From Acidiferrobacterales bacterium (GTDB taxonomy: Bacteria > Pseudomonadota > Gammaproteobacteria > Arenicellales > JAJDZL01): DNA of 64,000 nt. Positions 1 through 8,584 of the stretch are shown in pieces. A model generated the notes under the pieces. That model had not been told where the DNA came from and ran no database searches. It was given only the letters and a program-made list of their open reading frames with translations. The translations under genes were made by a program, and so were the position numbers. The stretch is taken from assembly GCA_028820695.1 (NCBI GenBank), contig JAPPIB010000049.1, positions 62,001 to 126,000 of the forward strand, written 5' to 3'. The first letter of the stretch is position 1, and every line of letters begins with the position of its first letter.

Positions 1-363
1 ACGCATATCATTGATCACATTGTCTGCGCGGGTAGGGACATCCAGCAGCTCCCCGATCGTACGAATGTTGTGATAAACGTCCTCAAGGTTCAATGGTTCA
101 GGCGCAATAAACGGCAGTCCGGCCGATTCCAGTCCTGCAACGACCTTTTCGTGCCCTGGCACGGTCAGCGATGCCAGCACCAAGTCAGGTTTGAGGGCTG
201 CTACTGCGTCGATATCGATATTCAGGTCAGGTCCCACCCGAGGCAGTCTCAAGACAATCTCCTCGGGATAGTCGGAGTGGTTGTCGACACCGACGATCTG
301 GTCACCACACCCAAGAGCGCAGACGATTTCAGTATTGGAGCAGGTGAGGGAAACGAGCCGCAA
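1..363 (-). CDS. Cobalamin-binding protein, BtuF-like (partial, C-terminus off the window)
   Basis: Reading the minus strand from a TTG at 363 gives 121 codons open to the window edge. The product starts RLVSLTCSNTEIVCALGCGD and continues with GVDNHSDYPEE and ALKPDLVLAS, the N-terminal pattern of class III periplasmic binding folds that bind vitamin B12 or iron chelates. Close relatives often read RIVSLxPSxTEIVxALG. An in-frame TAG lies five codons upstream of the TTG, and GGAGAAG precedes the TTG by a few bases, so this start is well constrained. No signal peptide is visible, as in many short cobalamin-binding proteins of proteobacteria. It is divergent from the dimethylglycine dehydrogenase-like gene. 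A B12 role would suit the MttB-type methyltransferase nearby, but that link is inference. A siderophore-binding role cannot be excluded. Confidence 0.72.
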   Translation of the reverse strand, partial: MRLVSLTCSNTEIVCALGCGDQIVGVDNHSDYPEEIVLRLPRVGPDLNIDIDAVAALKPDLVLASLTVPGHEKVVAGLESAGLPFIAPEPLNLEDVYHNIRTIGELLDVPTRADNVINDMR

Positions 364-489
364 GAAACTTCTCCGCTAGAGTTGGATTTGGAAGGTCCGG
401 TCTGGAATAATAACGTAATTCCAGTTCGATACCAATAGAATAATGTGCACTGATCGCAATTACTTTCCGAAGCGGCGTAAACGCTTTCA

Positions 490-2913
490 ATGGTCATGAG
501 AAATCACTATCGAGCGGTTGTCATTGGCGGGGGCGTCGTTGGTGCCAGTGTTCTATATCATCTTGCCAAACTAGGTTGGTCCGATATCGCCCTGATCGAG
601 CGAAAGGAGCTGACTGCAGGTTCTACCTGGCACGCTGCCGGCGGGTTTCACCCGCTGAACAACGATCTCAATATCTCAAGTCTTCAGACCTACACGATCA
701 ATCTCTACGAGGAAATTCAGCGTGAGAGTGGTCAGGATATCGGCGCGGTCAGAAGCGGCGGCATCATGCTTGCGGCAAGCGCTGCGCGCTGGGAGCATCT
801 GAAGTATATGCGGACAATCTTTCAGACCATGGAAATTGAGCCTGAACTGATCACCCCGTCACAGATCAAGGACATGTTTCCGCTTATGGACACCTCTGAT
901 CTGCATGGCGGACTGTTGCACGAATATGAAGGACACCTTGATCCTCATAGTACCACGATGGCTTATGCCAAAGCGGCGCAGCTGCGCGGTGCCGAAATCA
1001 TTGTGCGAAACCAGGTATTGGAACTGAACTATCGCCCGCAAGGCGCGTGGGATGTTATCACCGAACACGGTGCGATCGTCGCTGAACACGTCGTGAACGC
1101 CGGCGGACTATGGGCACGAAAAGTAGGAAGGATGGCCGGTGTCGATCTGCCCGTCACGCCGATGCAGCATCATTATCTTGTGACCGAAGACATACCGGAG
1201 ATTGTGGCACGGGATGAGGGCCTTATATCGATACTTGATCTCGATGGATTTACCTATCTTCGACAGGAGCGCAATGGCCTGCTGATGGGGGTATATGAGT
1301 TGAATCCGAAAATCTGGAATCTTGAAGGCGCACCGTGGGACTACGGCATGGAACTCATTCCGGAGGAGATTGATCGGATCGCACCGCAACTGAGCAAGGG
1401 TTTTGCCCGCTATCCGATGCTGGAAAAAGTCGGGATCAAACGCTGGGTGAACGGTGCGTTCACCTTCACTCCGGACGGAAACCCGCTTGTCGGGCCCGTA
1501 CCGGACTTGCACAACTACTGGGTCGCCTGCGGGGTCATGGCCGGCTTCAGCCAAGGCGGCGGTGTTGGCTTGTCGCTGGCACAATGGATGGTGCACGGGG
1601 AGCCGGGAGCGGATGTCTTCGGAATGGATGTCGCACGTTATGGACAATTTGCGAGCGAACCCGGATATCTGGCTGATACTGCGCGGCAGTTTTATGCCAG
1701 ACGGTTTGTATTGACCTATCCGAACGAGGAACTTCCAGCAGGACGACCGCTTGTCACGTCCCCGATTTATGACAATCTCAAACAGCAAGATGCAGTTTTC
1801 GGTTGTCTGTGGGATCTCGAAGTTCCTTTATTCTTTGCTCCGGGTCAACCCGATTTTCAGGAGACGCCCACACTGAAACGGTCAAACGCCTTCGACCTGA
1901 TTGGTCAGGAGGTGGCAGCAGTTCGACGTGCTGTCGGTATTGTCGACATCACAGGCTTTTCTCGCTATGAGGTCACCGGAACCGGGAGCGAGAAGTGGCT
2001 GAACAATATCCTTGCGTGCCGTCTGCCAAGTGTGGGAAGGATACGACTTGCACCGATGCTCGCGCCCAGTGGTCGTCTGATGGGTGACTTGACAGTCATG
2101 CGTCTTGGTCAAGACCGCTTCTGGCTTTTGGGTTCATACTATCTTCAGTCTTGGCACATGCGCTGGTTTCTTCATCACCTGCCAGAAAACGGCGTGAAGA
2201 TCAGAAACTTGTGCCGCGAGATCAGCGGAATTTCGATCGCCGGTCCGAACTCCAGAAAGTTGCTTGAGGATTTGTTGCAAAGCAAGCTCTCGAATGCGGA
2301 TTTTTCTTTTCTAAGGTGTGGAGAGTTTGAATTTGACGGAGTCAAGGCCGTAATCGGACGTATTTCGGTAACCGGGGAACTCGGCTATGAAATCAGTGTA
2401 CCGGCCGAACATCAAGAGTTGCTGTATCGCAGACTGGTTGAATCAGGTGCGGATCATGACTTGAAACCGTTCGGGTTTCGCGCGATGACGAGTTTACGCT
2501 TTGAGAAAGGCTATGGTGCCTGGTCAAGGGAATTCACCTGCGCCTACACACCTGCCATGGCTGGACTGGATCGATTCGTCGACTTCGATAAACCCACCTT
2601 CATCGGGCGGCAGGCGGCGATGGATCAGCGCGAAACCAAACCCGAACAGAGGCTGGTTCTGCTGGAAGTTGACTCAACCGACGCTGACGTGACGCAGTTC
2701 GAGCCTGTTTGGGGCGAAGGTTGTCGTGTTGGATTCATTACATCTGGCTGTTACGGCCACTGGGTGAACAAGAGTCTGGGAATGGCATACATTGACATTG
2801 CGTCGCTGAATGAGACAACGCAATACTCGGTAGACGTAGTCGGAAAGCGGGTATCAGCACGAGTATTGCCGGAAGTACCGTACGATTCGTCCGGTGTTGT
2901 GTTGCGGAACTGA
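490..2913 (+). CDS. Dimethylglycine/sarcosine dehydrogenase-like flavoprotein (DAO + GcvT domains)
   Basis: The 807-residue product has an N-terminal FAD-binding Rossmann motif (GGGVVG, residues 13-18) and a DAO oxidoreductase domain to about residue 370. A linker domain and a C-terminal aminomethyltransferase (GcvT) domain from about residue 430 follow. ELTAGSTWHAAGG at 40-52 contains His48, which matches the histidine that carries covalent FAD in mammalian dimethylglycine dehydrogenase. Family members oxidatively demethylate N-methyl glycines and pass the one-carbon unit to tetrahydrofolate. The exact substrate (dimethylglycine, sarcosine or another methylated amine) cannot be read from sequence. 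A second ATG at 496 is an alternative start. An MFS transporter follows 17 bp downstream and an MttB-type methyltransferase about 1.7 kb on, consistent with methylated-amine catabolism. Confidence 0.85.
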   Translation: MVMRNHYRAVVIGGGVVGASVLYHLAKLGWSDIALIERKELTAGSTWHAAGGFHPLNNDLNISSLQTYTINLYEEIQRESGQDIGAVRSGGIMLAASAARWEHLKYMRTIFQTMEIEPELITPSQIKDMFPLMDTSDLHGGLLHEYEGHLDPHSTTMAYAKAAQLRGAEIIVRNQVLELNYRPQGAWDVITEHGAIVAEHVVNAGGLWARKVGRMAGVDLPVTPMQHHYLVTEDIPEIVARDEGLISILDLDGFTYLRQERNGLLMGVYELNPKIWNLEGAPWDYGMELIPEEIDRIAPQLSKGFARYPMLEKVGIKRWVNGAFTFTPDGNPLVGPVPDLHNYWVACGVMAGFSQGGGVGLSLAQWMVHGEPGADVFGMDVARYGQFASEPGYLADTARQFYARRFVLTYPNEELPAGRPLVTSPIYDNLKQQDAVFGCLWDLEVPLFFAPGQPDFQETPTLKRSNAFDLIGQEVAAVRRAVGIVDITGFSRYEVTGTGSEKWLNNILACRLPSVGRIRLAPMLAPSGRLMGDLTVMRLGQDRFWLLGSYYLQSWHMRWFLHHLPENGVKIRNLCREISGISIAGPNSRKLLEDLLQSKLSNADFSFLRCGEFEFDGVKAVIGRISVTGELGYEISVPAEHQELLYRRLVESGADHDLKPFGFRAMTSLRFEKGYGAWSREFTCAYTPAMAGLDRFVDFDKPTFIGRQAAMDQRETKPEQRLVLLEVDSTDADVTQFEPVWGEGCRVGFITSGCYGHWVNKSLGMAYIDIASLNETTQYSVDVVGKRVSARVLPEVPYDSSGVVLRN

Positions 2914-2930
2914 AAGGGCGGTCGGGTTCG

Positions 2931-4190
2931 ATGAAAGAATATTTTGAGAAAAAGACAATTTCCTGGGCGATGTATGACTGGGCGAATTCCGCATTCGCCA
3001 CTACAGTCATTGCAGGGTTTTTCCCGATATTCTTCAGGGAGTTCTGGTCAGTCGATGCCGAAAGTGTCGAGACTACATTCAGACTCGGTGTTGCGTCCTC
3101 AATTTCCAGTCTGATCATTGTCATACTTGCCCCCATTATTGGTGCGATCGCCGACCGTGCAGGTGCCAAGAAGAAATTATTGGTTGCTTTCGCGTTCGTC
3201 GGAATTCTTTCCACCTTTTGCCTGTATCTGGTCAGTTATGGATATTGGCAGCTTGCGATCGTGCTCTATGTAGTCGGTTCGCTTGGCTTTTCCGGGGCGA
3301 ACGTGTTGTACGATGCCCTGTTGCTTGAAGTCGCTTCGGGTAACGACAGAATCCATTCGGTGTCGGGGTTCGGATTTGCACTTGGTTATCTCGGCGGTGG
3401 AATTCTATTCGCCATCAACGTATTCATGGTGCTTAAGCCGGAATTTTTCGGTCTCGCGGACGCCGGTGAAGCTGTGCGTTACAGCTTTGTCAGCGTCGCG
3501 GTCTGGTGGGCGATATTTTCCATTCCTCTCATTGTATTCGTTAAGGAAACTCCGTCAAAACAGTCACAAGGTGCGTTGAATTCGGTTTCAGTCGGCCTGC
3601 GACAGCTGAGAGACACTGTTCGGGATATTCGCACCAAGCGTACCATTGTGATTTTTCTTTTTGCCTACTGGTTTTACATTGATGGTGTCGATACGGTGTT
3701 CAGAATGTCGGTTGACTATGGATTGTCGATCGGACTAGATGCCAATGATCTGATCTCAGCGTTGCTGATGGTTCAATTTGTTGGGTTTCCCGCCGCCATC
3801 ATATTCGGCAAACTGGGCCAGCGAGTCGGTCCGCGAACCGGTATCTATATCGGCATACTGGTCTATGTGGTTGCGACAATCTGGGCGTATTTCATCCAGA
3901 GCGGTGCGGAGTTTTTCGTGCTCGCGGCGATGATCGGAATGGTGCAGGGCGGAATTCAGGCGTTGAGCCGGTCACTATACGGACAGATGATTCCACCCGA
4001 GAGAGCTGGAGAATATTACGGATTCTATAACATGATCAGCAAATCTGCTGCGGTGATCGGGCCGTTTCTGGTGGGCTGGACCGCGGCAATGTTCGGGGCC
4101 AGAAACTCGATTCTTTCGGTGATCGTGCTTTTTGGCTTGGGCGCAATACTGTTGTATTACGTCAAGTCCCCACAAAGCGCCTCAGAATAG
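2931..4190 (+). CDS. MFS transporter, UMF1/Atg22-like
   Basis: A 419-residue integral membrane protein with about 12 hydrophobic segments. The N-terminus ISWAMYDWANSAFATTV is diagnostic of the UMF1 (Atg22-like) branch of the major facilitator superfamily, and GAIADRAGAKKKLL between TM2 and TM3 is the family loop motif. Length is normal for the family. It starts 17 bp after the dehydrogenase stop and is probably co-transcribed with it. Bacterial members are mostly uncharacterised and yeast Atg22 exports amino acids from the vacuole, so a role in moving a small amine or amino acid is only inferred from the neighbour. Confidence 0.85.
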   Translation: MKEYFEKKTISWAMYDWANSAFATTVIAGFFPIFFREFWSVDAESVETTFRLGVASSISSLIIVILAPIIGAIADRAGAKKKLLVAFAFVGILSTFCLYLVSYGYWQLAIVLYVVGSLGFSGANVLYDALLLEVASGNDRIHSVSGFGFALGYLGGGILFAINVFMVLKPEFFGLADAGEAVRYSFVSVAVWWAIFSIPLIVFVKETPSKQSQGALNSVSVGLRQLRDTVRDIRTKRTIVIFLFAYWFYIDGVDTVFRMSVDYGLSIGLDANDLISALLMVQFVGFPAAIIFGKLGQRVGPRTGIYIGILVYVVATIWAYFIQSGAEFFVLAAMIGMVQGGIQALSRSLYGQMIPPERAGEYYGFYNMISKSAAVIGPFLVGWTAAMFGARNSILSVIVLFGLGAILLYYVKSPQSASE

Positions 4191-4228
4191 AATTTGCGCC
4201 GAATTCAAGTCCGGCCGGATGAAGTGTG

Positions 4229-4444
4229 TCACTCGCAATCCGGTTCTTCGTCGTCGGCCGCAGCAAGATCGGGGTCGGTGAGTTGAATTACAGTAGATTG
4301 TCCACTGCTTGCGTTTGCAAGTTCTGTAACCTCGTCGTTCGCGTTTTCGATAGTGCTGGCTGTTTCCTGGGCTGCGGAAACGGAAACCAGTAACGCAGAC
4401 GCAAACAACGATAGGACCAATGAGTTGATCAATCTGAACATCAT
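4229..4444 (-). CDS. Small secreted acidic protein, hypothetical
   Basis: About 71 residues from the ATG at 4444; an in-frame ATG at 4441 is equally possible, and a longer in-frame start at 4483 is less likely. The N-terminus is a clear signal peptide: MMFRLINSLVLSLFASALLV followed by a cleavage-like SVSAAQ. The mature part is short, acidic and low in complexity (ENANDEVTE, DDEEPDCE) with one C-terminal cysteine. GGAGG lies 12 bases before the first ATG. The gene sits alone between two plus-strand genes. I do not recognise a family. It could be a small periplasmic protein or a chance ORF; the well-formed signal peptide favours a real gene. Confidence 0.5.
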   Translation of the reverse strand: MMFRLINSLVLSLFASALLVSVSAAQETASTIENANDEVTELANASSGQSTVIQLTDPDLAAADDEEPDCE

Positions 4445-4572
4445 CAAGTCTATTCGCCTCCGTACGAATATGTTCCAATACAATAATACACCAAGTTTTG
4501 ATGCTGAACCGCAGTGTTCTCACAACCATATAGACTCTGACTTCCAGTTTACAAGGTAAAACCAGGACGAAA

Positions 4573-6108
4573 TTGCCAAAGCAAAGAAAGTCAAGACGCA
4601 GGCTGCCGACTGGTGCTGGTCAAAAAGTCGAGCAGCAGCCCCGACGGCGGGTCAGCAATAGATTTCCGCCAATCTGCGCGCTGTCGGAAGACGAAATCGA
4701 ATTCATCCACGAATCCTCGCTGAAGGTGCTGGAACAGGTTGGAGTGGAAGTGATGTCTGCGGAGGGTCGCGAGTTGCTGTTGCGCGGGGGCGCGACACGA
4801 GGAAAGGCGGACGATCTGATCCTGATCGACAGGGGCCTGGTAGAGTCGTGCCTGAAGACCACACGCAGCAGTTTCAAGCTGCACGCCAGAAATCCCGACA
4901 ATACGATTGAGTTCGGGACCGATCAAATCTGTTTCGCTCCGGTCGGCAGCGCACCTCACTCATCGGACCTGGACCGCGGGCGGCGGGCCGGAAATCACCG
5001 TGACTACCGTGATTTTGTGCGCCTCTCCCAGCAGCTGAATATCATTCATCTTGTCAGCGGCTATCCGGTTGAGCCGACTGACATTCATCCTTCGATTCGC
5101 CACATTGAGTGTCTGACTGATTTTGCGGTGATGACGGACAAGGTATTTCATGCTTATTCACTCGGCCGGCAAAGAAACCTGGATGCCTTCGAAATCGTCA
5201 AGATTGCCCGTGGGGTGGACGACGAGCAGCTCTGTCAGGAACCGAGTCTGCATACCATCATCAACTCAAATTCACCTTTGCGTCTGGACGCGAACATGGT
5301 CACTGGCATCATCGAGATGTCGCTGCGCAATCAAGTCGTTGTACTCACCCCGTTCACGTTGTCCGGTGCAATGGCGCCGGTGACGTTGTGTGGTGCCCTG
5401 ACTCAGCAGAACGCGGAGGTTCTTTCAGGACTGGTCATTTCGCAACTGACAAAACCGGGCGCACCTTTTGTTTATGGCGGATTTACATCAAATGTGGACA
5501 TGCGCTCCGGCGCGCCTGCATTCGGAACACCTGAGTACATGAAAGCGGCGTTGGCAAGCGGTCAATTAGCCCGACGCTATCAGCTGCCGTTTCGCTCTTC
5601 AAACACCAATGCGGCGAACTCGGTTGATGCACAATCAGCTTACGAATCGGTTTTCTCACTCTGGGGTGCCATCAACGGCCACGCTCACCTAATACTCCAT
5701 TCAGCGGGCTGGATGGAGGGTGGACTCACCGCTTCATTCGAAAAGTTCGTACTTGACGCTGAGCTGCTGCAGATGATCTCGGAGTATCTTTTACCAATAC
5801 CGATCAACGAAGCGGAAGTCGGTATCGATGCGATGGTTCAGGCCGGCCACGGTGGACATTTTTTCGGGACTGATCACACGCAGGAGCGTTATCGTGACGC
5901 GTTTCACACGCCGATGATTTCGGATTGGAGGAACTTTGAAACCTGGAGTGAAGCTGGGTCGCCACAGGCGGTGGAGCACGCGAATTCTTTGTACAAGGCT
6001 TTGCTTGCGCAATACGAGGAACCGCCGATTGATCCGGCAATACGGGAACAACTGGAAGATTTTCGGAAACGGAGAATTGAGGAAGGCGGTGTCAAGACCG
6101 ACTTCTGA
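4573..6108 (+). CDS. Trimethylamine methyltransferase (MttB) family protein
   Basis: A 511-residue product of the MttB/MtgB superfamily. Recognisable parts are the N-terminal helix (LKVLEQVGVEV, about 49-59), central TPFTLSGAMAPVT and the C-terminal GGHFFGTDHTQERYRD. Characterised members move a methyl group from a quaternary or tertiary amine to a corrinoid protein. The reading frame is uninterrupted, so the in-frame amber codon for pyrrolysine of true TMA methyltransferases is absent. This places it with the non-pyrrolysine branch, which includes glycine betaine methyltransferases. The track start is TTG preceded by AGGACG, and no in-frame ATG gives a comparable N-terminus. No partner corrinoid protein gene is seen in the window. 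Substrate unknown. Confidence 0.82.
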   Translation: MPKQRKSRRRLPTGAGQKVEQQPRRRVSNRFPPICALSEDEIEFIHESSLKVLEQVGVEVMSAEGRELLLRGGATRGKADDLILIDRGLVESCLKTTRSSFKLHARNPDNTIEFGTDQICFAPVGSAPHSSDLDRGRRAGNHRDYRDFVRLSQQLNIIHLVSGYPVEPTDIHPSIRHIECLTDFAVMTDKVFHAYSLGRQRNLDAFEIVKIARGVDDEQLCQEPSLHTIINSNSPLRLDANMVTGIIEMSLRNQVVVLTPFTLSGAMAPVTLCGALTQQNAEVLSGLVISQLTKPGAPFVYGGFTSNVDMRSGAPAFGTPEYMKAALASGQLARRYQLPFRSSNTNAANSVDAQSAYESVFSLWGAINGHAHLILHSAGWMEGGLTASFEKFVLDAELLQMISEYLLPIPINEAEVGIDAMVQAGHGGHFFGTDHTQERYRDAFHTPMISDWRNFETWSEAGSPQAVEHANSLYKALLAQYEEPPIDPAIREQLEDFRKRRIEEGGVKTDF

Positions 6109-6143
6109 AAGGTCATCGCTTCAGTTGTTGGTTCTGCGGTCGG

Positions 6144-7175
6144 TCATTCCGGCAAGCCTTTGGCAAATTCCGTTCGAATGAGTTGTTTGCCCATGTTTTC
6201 TGAATGCAGAAGTTTGAGAAAGGCAGCGGGCATGTTTTGTATCCCATCCATGAAGTCAGTTTTGAACCTGAGTTTGCCATTACTTGCCAAATCGGCAAGT
6301 TCCCTGCGTGCTGTATCGTAGTGGGAGAGGTGATCAAACACCAAAAACCCGCTCACTTTCGCACGACTGACGAGAATCTGCCGCAAAAATCTCTCACCCA
6401 TGTCGGGTGCATCGAACTTGTCTGCCAGACTGATTGTGCCGCAAACTATGATTCTTGCGCCTAAAGCGAGATTTTTCATGGCGGCGTCATGAATTGGCCC
6501 TGCCGTATTGTCAAAGAAGATGTCGATACCGTCGGGACAGGCTGCTGCAATTTCTTCTGTCAGATTGGTTGCTGAGCGATAGTTCACACCCGCGTCGTAT
6601 CCGAGCTTTCGACACCAATCGAGTTTGGAGTCTGCACTCGCAACCGCGACTGCCCGACAGCCAGCTGCTTTCGCCAGTTGCCCCGCGACTTGCCCGACCG
6701 CACCGGATGCAGCTGAAATCAGGACGGTGTCGCCCTTGACCGGGTTGCCCACATTTCTCAGCGCGCACCAGGCAGTGATGCCGGGCATCCCGATATAACT
6801 GAGCCAGGCATGTGGCGGGCCGACATCCGGGTCGACGCGGGTTGCCGTCTCGGGGTCCAGGATCGAATATTCCTGCCAACCGAAGTTGAAGGATTCGATG
6901 AGGTCGCCAGTATTCCATTGTGGGTGTTTGGACTCGATGACTTCGGCAACGGCACCGCCGATCATCACGTCGCCGAGTTCGACGCCTTTCGCGTATCCGC
7001 GCTTGGAACTGATCCGACCGCGCATGTAGGGATCAACAGACAGATACAGTGCACGTGCGAGAACCTGACCGTCATCGGGAGTTGTGATTGCAGATGTTTC
7101 AAGCCGCCAGTTGCTGACATCCGGCATGCCCTCGGGATACGAGGCGAGCACCCAGCTATGATTGGTACCGATCAC
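6144..7175 (-). CDS. NADP-dependent oxidoreductase, zinc-independent MDR (CurA/YncB-like)
   Basis: The 343-residue product is a medium-chain dehydrogenase/reductase without the catalytic zinc ligands. The N-terminal half has LYLSVDPYMRGR (about 46-57), typical of the curcumin reductase/prostaglandin reductase branch. The cofactor fold carries ISAASGAVGQVAGQLAK (about 153-169) and ends with the branch-typical EGIQNMP-like helix. Family members reduce alpha,beta-unsaturated carbonyl compounds with NADPH in the cytoplasm. It is convergent with the MttB gene (35-bp gap), so it is not part of that operon. Normal full length. Confidence 0.85.
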   Translation of the reverse strand: MIGTNHSWVLASYPEGMPDVSNWRLETSAITTPDDGQVLARALYLSVDPYMRGRISSKRGYAKGVELGDVMIGGAVAEVIESKHPQWNTGDLIESFNFGWQEYSILDPETATRVDPDVGPPHAWLSYIGMPGITAWCALRNVGNPVKGDTVLISAASGAVGQVAGQLAKAAGCRAVAVASADSKLDWCRKLGYDAGVNYRSATNLTEEIAAACPDGIDIFFDNTAGPIHDAAMKNLALGARIIVCGTISLADKFDAPDMGERFLRQILVSRAKVSGFLVFDHLSHYDTARRELADLASNGKLRFKTDFMDGIQNMPAAFLKLLHSENMGKQLIRTEFAKGLPE

Positions 7176-7546
7176 AGACGTTCAATCTCCTCAAAATTCT
7201 TATGATGATGTACAGGTCAAGCATTATCCGACATGTGAGGTGTAAGTTGTGACTATTGACACCTCGCAATGCGGTCTCGAAAGCCTGAATTGTATAGTGC
7301 TGGCGTCAGCTGGAGTTGAGGTAGCGATCGGGACTGCGATCATGCACACTGCGTTGACCTCACCCAACTGACAGTTTTTCGCGAAATCCAGCCCCAGCCC
7401 ACCGAAGCCTTGGCACTGTGCAGTGACAACCCAGCCCTGCATGACTCCACCGTCGCTTGCCCAATATTCCGAAACTGTACCCAACCCAATGAATTTCGTT
7501 AAAATTGCACACGTTCAATGTATCGGGCCAACTACGAGTTGATAGG
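7176..7546. other. Intergenic region between divergent oxidoreductase and FAH-family genes
   Basis: About 370 bp with no convincing gene. A minus-strand 86-codon ORF (7224-7484) shows no recognisable motif and overlaps likely promoter space. A TTGACA at 7256-7261 matches a -35 box, but no -10 lies at the right distance. Both flanking genes read outward, so promoters for both should be here. Confidence 0.5.
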
Positions 7547-8233
7547 ATGAATTACGTAATTTCTGATTTTGGTCGCGCTGAGGCAGCAGTTAAAAATTCC
7601 CAGTTTCGCTTCCCAGTCCGACGGATCTATCTGGTCGGCAGAAACTATGCCGAACACGCGCGGGAAATGGGACATGACCCGAATCGGGAAGAACCCTTTT
7701 TCTTCCAGAAGCCATCTGACGCAGTATTGCCTTCGGGAAGTGACTTTCCCTATCCCCCGGGGTCGAGCAATGTTCACCACGAAATCGAGTTGGTTGTCGC
7801 ACTTCAATCCGGTGCCAGCGACATCAATCCCGAAGCCGCATTGGACCACGTCTACGGATACGCAGTCGGAATCGACATTACGCGGCGTGACCTGCAACAG
7901 AATATGAAAAAGATGGGTCGGCCGTGGGAAGCTGGCAAGTCATTTGATAAATCGGCGCCGATCAGCGAAATCGTCCCGGCGACCGAATGTGGACACCCGC
8001 AGTCCGGACGCATCTGGCTCAAGGTCGACAGCGAATTGCGCCAGCAAGGCGATCTCAATCAGCTGATCTGGTCAATTCCCGAAATCATCAGCAAATTGTC
8101 CGAGATGTTTGAGCTGTCGGCAGGCGACATAATTTTTACCGGAACGCCGGCGGGTGTTGGACCGATTGCCAGAGGAGACAGGCTGACCGGCGGTGTGGAC
8201 GGCGTCTGCGACATAGATATCACAGTTGTATAG
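7547..8233 (+). CDS. Fumarylacetoacetate hydrolase (FAH) family protein
   Basis: About 228 residues from the ATG at 7547 (an in-frame TTG at 7505 would add 14 residues). It carries the FAH fold signatures: IYLVGRNYAEHAREM near the N-terminus, metal ligands in VHHEIELVVAL (the HxExE pattern) and GYAVGIDITRRDLQ. GDIIFTGTPAGVGP is near the C-terminus. Family members hydrolyse or hydrate 1,3-diketo acids, for example fumarylpyruvate or acylpyruvates, at the end of aromatic degradation routes. The compact single-domain size fits acylpyruvase/fumarylpyruvate hydrolase-like enzymes. No dioxygenase lies nearby, so the substrate is open. Confidence 0.85.
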   Translation: MNYVISDFGRAEAAVKNSQFRFPVRRIYLVGRNYAEHAREMGHDPNREEPFFFQKPSDAVLPSGSDFPYPPGSSNVHHEIELVVALQSGASDINPEAALDHVYGYAVGIDITRRDLQQNMKKMGRPWEAGKSFDKSAPISEIVPATECGHPQSGRIWLKVDSELRQQGDLNQLIWSIPEIISKLSEMFELSAGDIIFTGTPAGVGPIARGDRLTGGVDGVCDIDITVV

Positions 8234-8584
8234 TCGGTTGTCCGGCAACGCCGCGGTCTCCATTACCGAAACGATTCCAAGCTCTTGCAGCAAGTCGTAG
8301 ACGAGTTGCTGTCAGACATTTCCAACTCCAGCCCAGGCATGCAGATTATGTGTCTGCATCCCCCGCAGTCTGAGAGCCGAAAACACGGAAAATCATAATT
8401 ATTGCGGCGTTATCAGAAAGTCCAACTACAAGGATTTGGTTCAATTTGTAGTCTTTGTGGTATAAATTTTGTTCATAATGGTCAGATTGACTTTGATTAG
8501 TTCTAACGTTTAGCGACTGGTTGCGCCATCAATGCTCAATTCAGGCTAAATAATTTGATGAAGTTAGACGGAGGTATCCAATTA
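8234..8584. other. Intergenic region upstream of the ABC importer operon
   Basis: The first half contains a perfect 7-bp stem (8339-8345 with 8353-8359, 7-nt loop), possibly an RNA hairpin after the FAH gene but without a following T-run. The second half (about 8390-8555) is clearly A+T-rich and probably holds the operon promoter. No ORF is convincing. The stretch ends with GGAGG at 8570-8574, placed before the ATG at 8585. Confidence 0.5.
8436..8466 (+). promoter_or_regulatory. Possible sigma-70-type promoter of the ABC importer operon
   Basis: TTGGTT (8436-8441) and TATAAA (8461-8466) are separated by 19 bp in the A+T-rich stretch upstream of the binding-protein gene. The spacing is longer than ideal, so this is a weak call. 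The leader would be about 110 nt. Confidence 0.3.

Noticed and set aside
249..497. Minus-strand ORF overlapping the start of the cobalamin-binding gene
   Set aside because: It is another frame of that gene; the real frame begins with TTG at 363.
4573..6108. Pyrrolysine-containing trimethylamine methyltransferase
   Set aside because: The family is right but the frame has no internal TAG, so it is a non-pyrrolysine member.
7256..7261. Perfect TTGACA -35 box
   Set aside because: No -10 element at 16-18 bp; the nearest TATAGT is 31 bp away.
7224..7484. Minus-strand 86-codon ORF in the gap between divergent genes
   Set aside because: No motif, no good ribosome-binding site, and it occupies probable promoter space.
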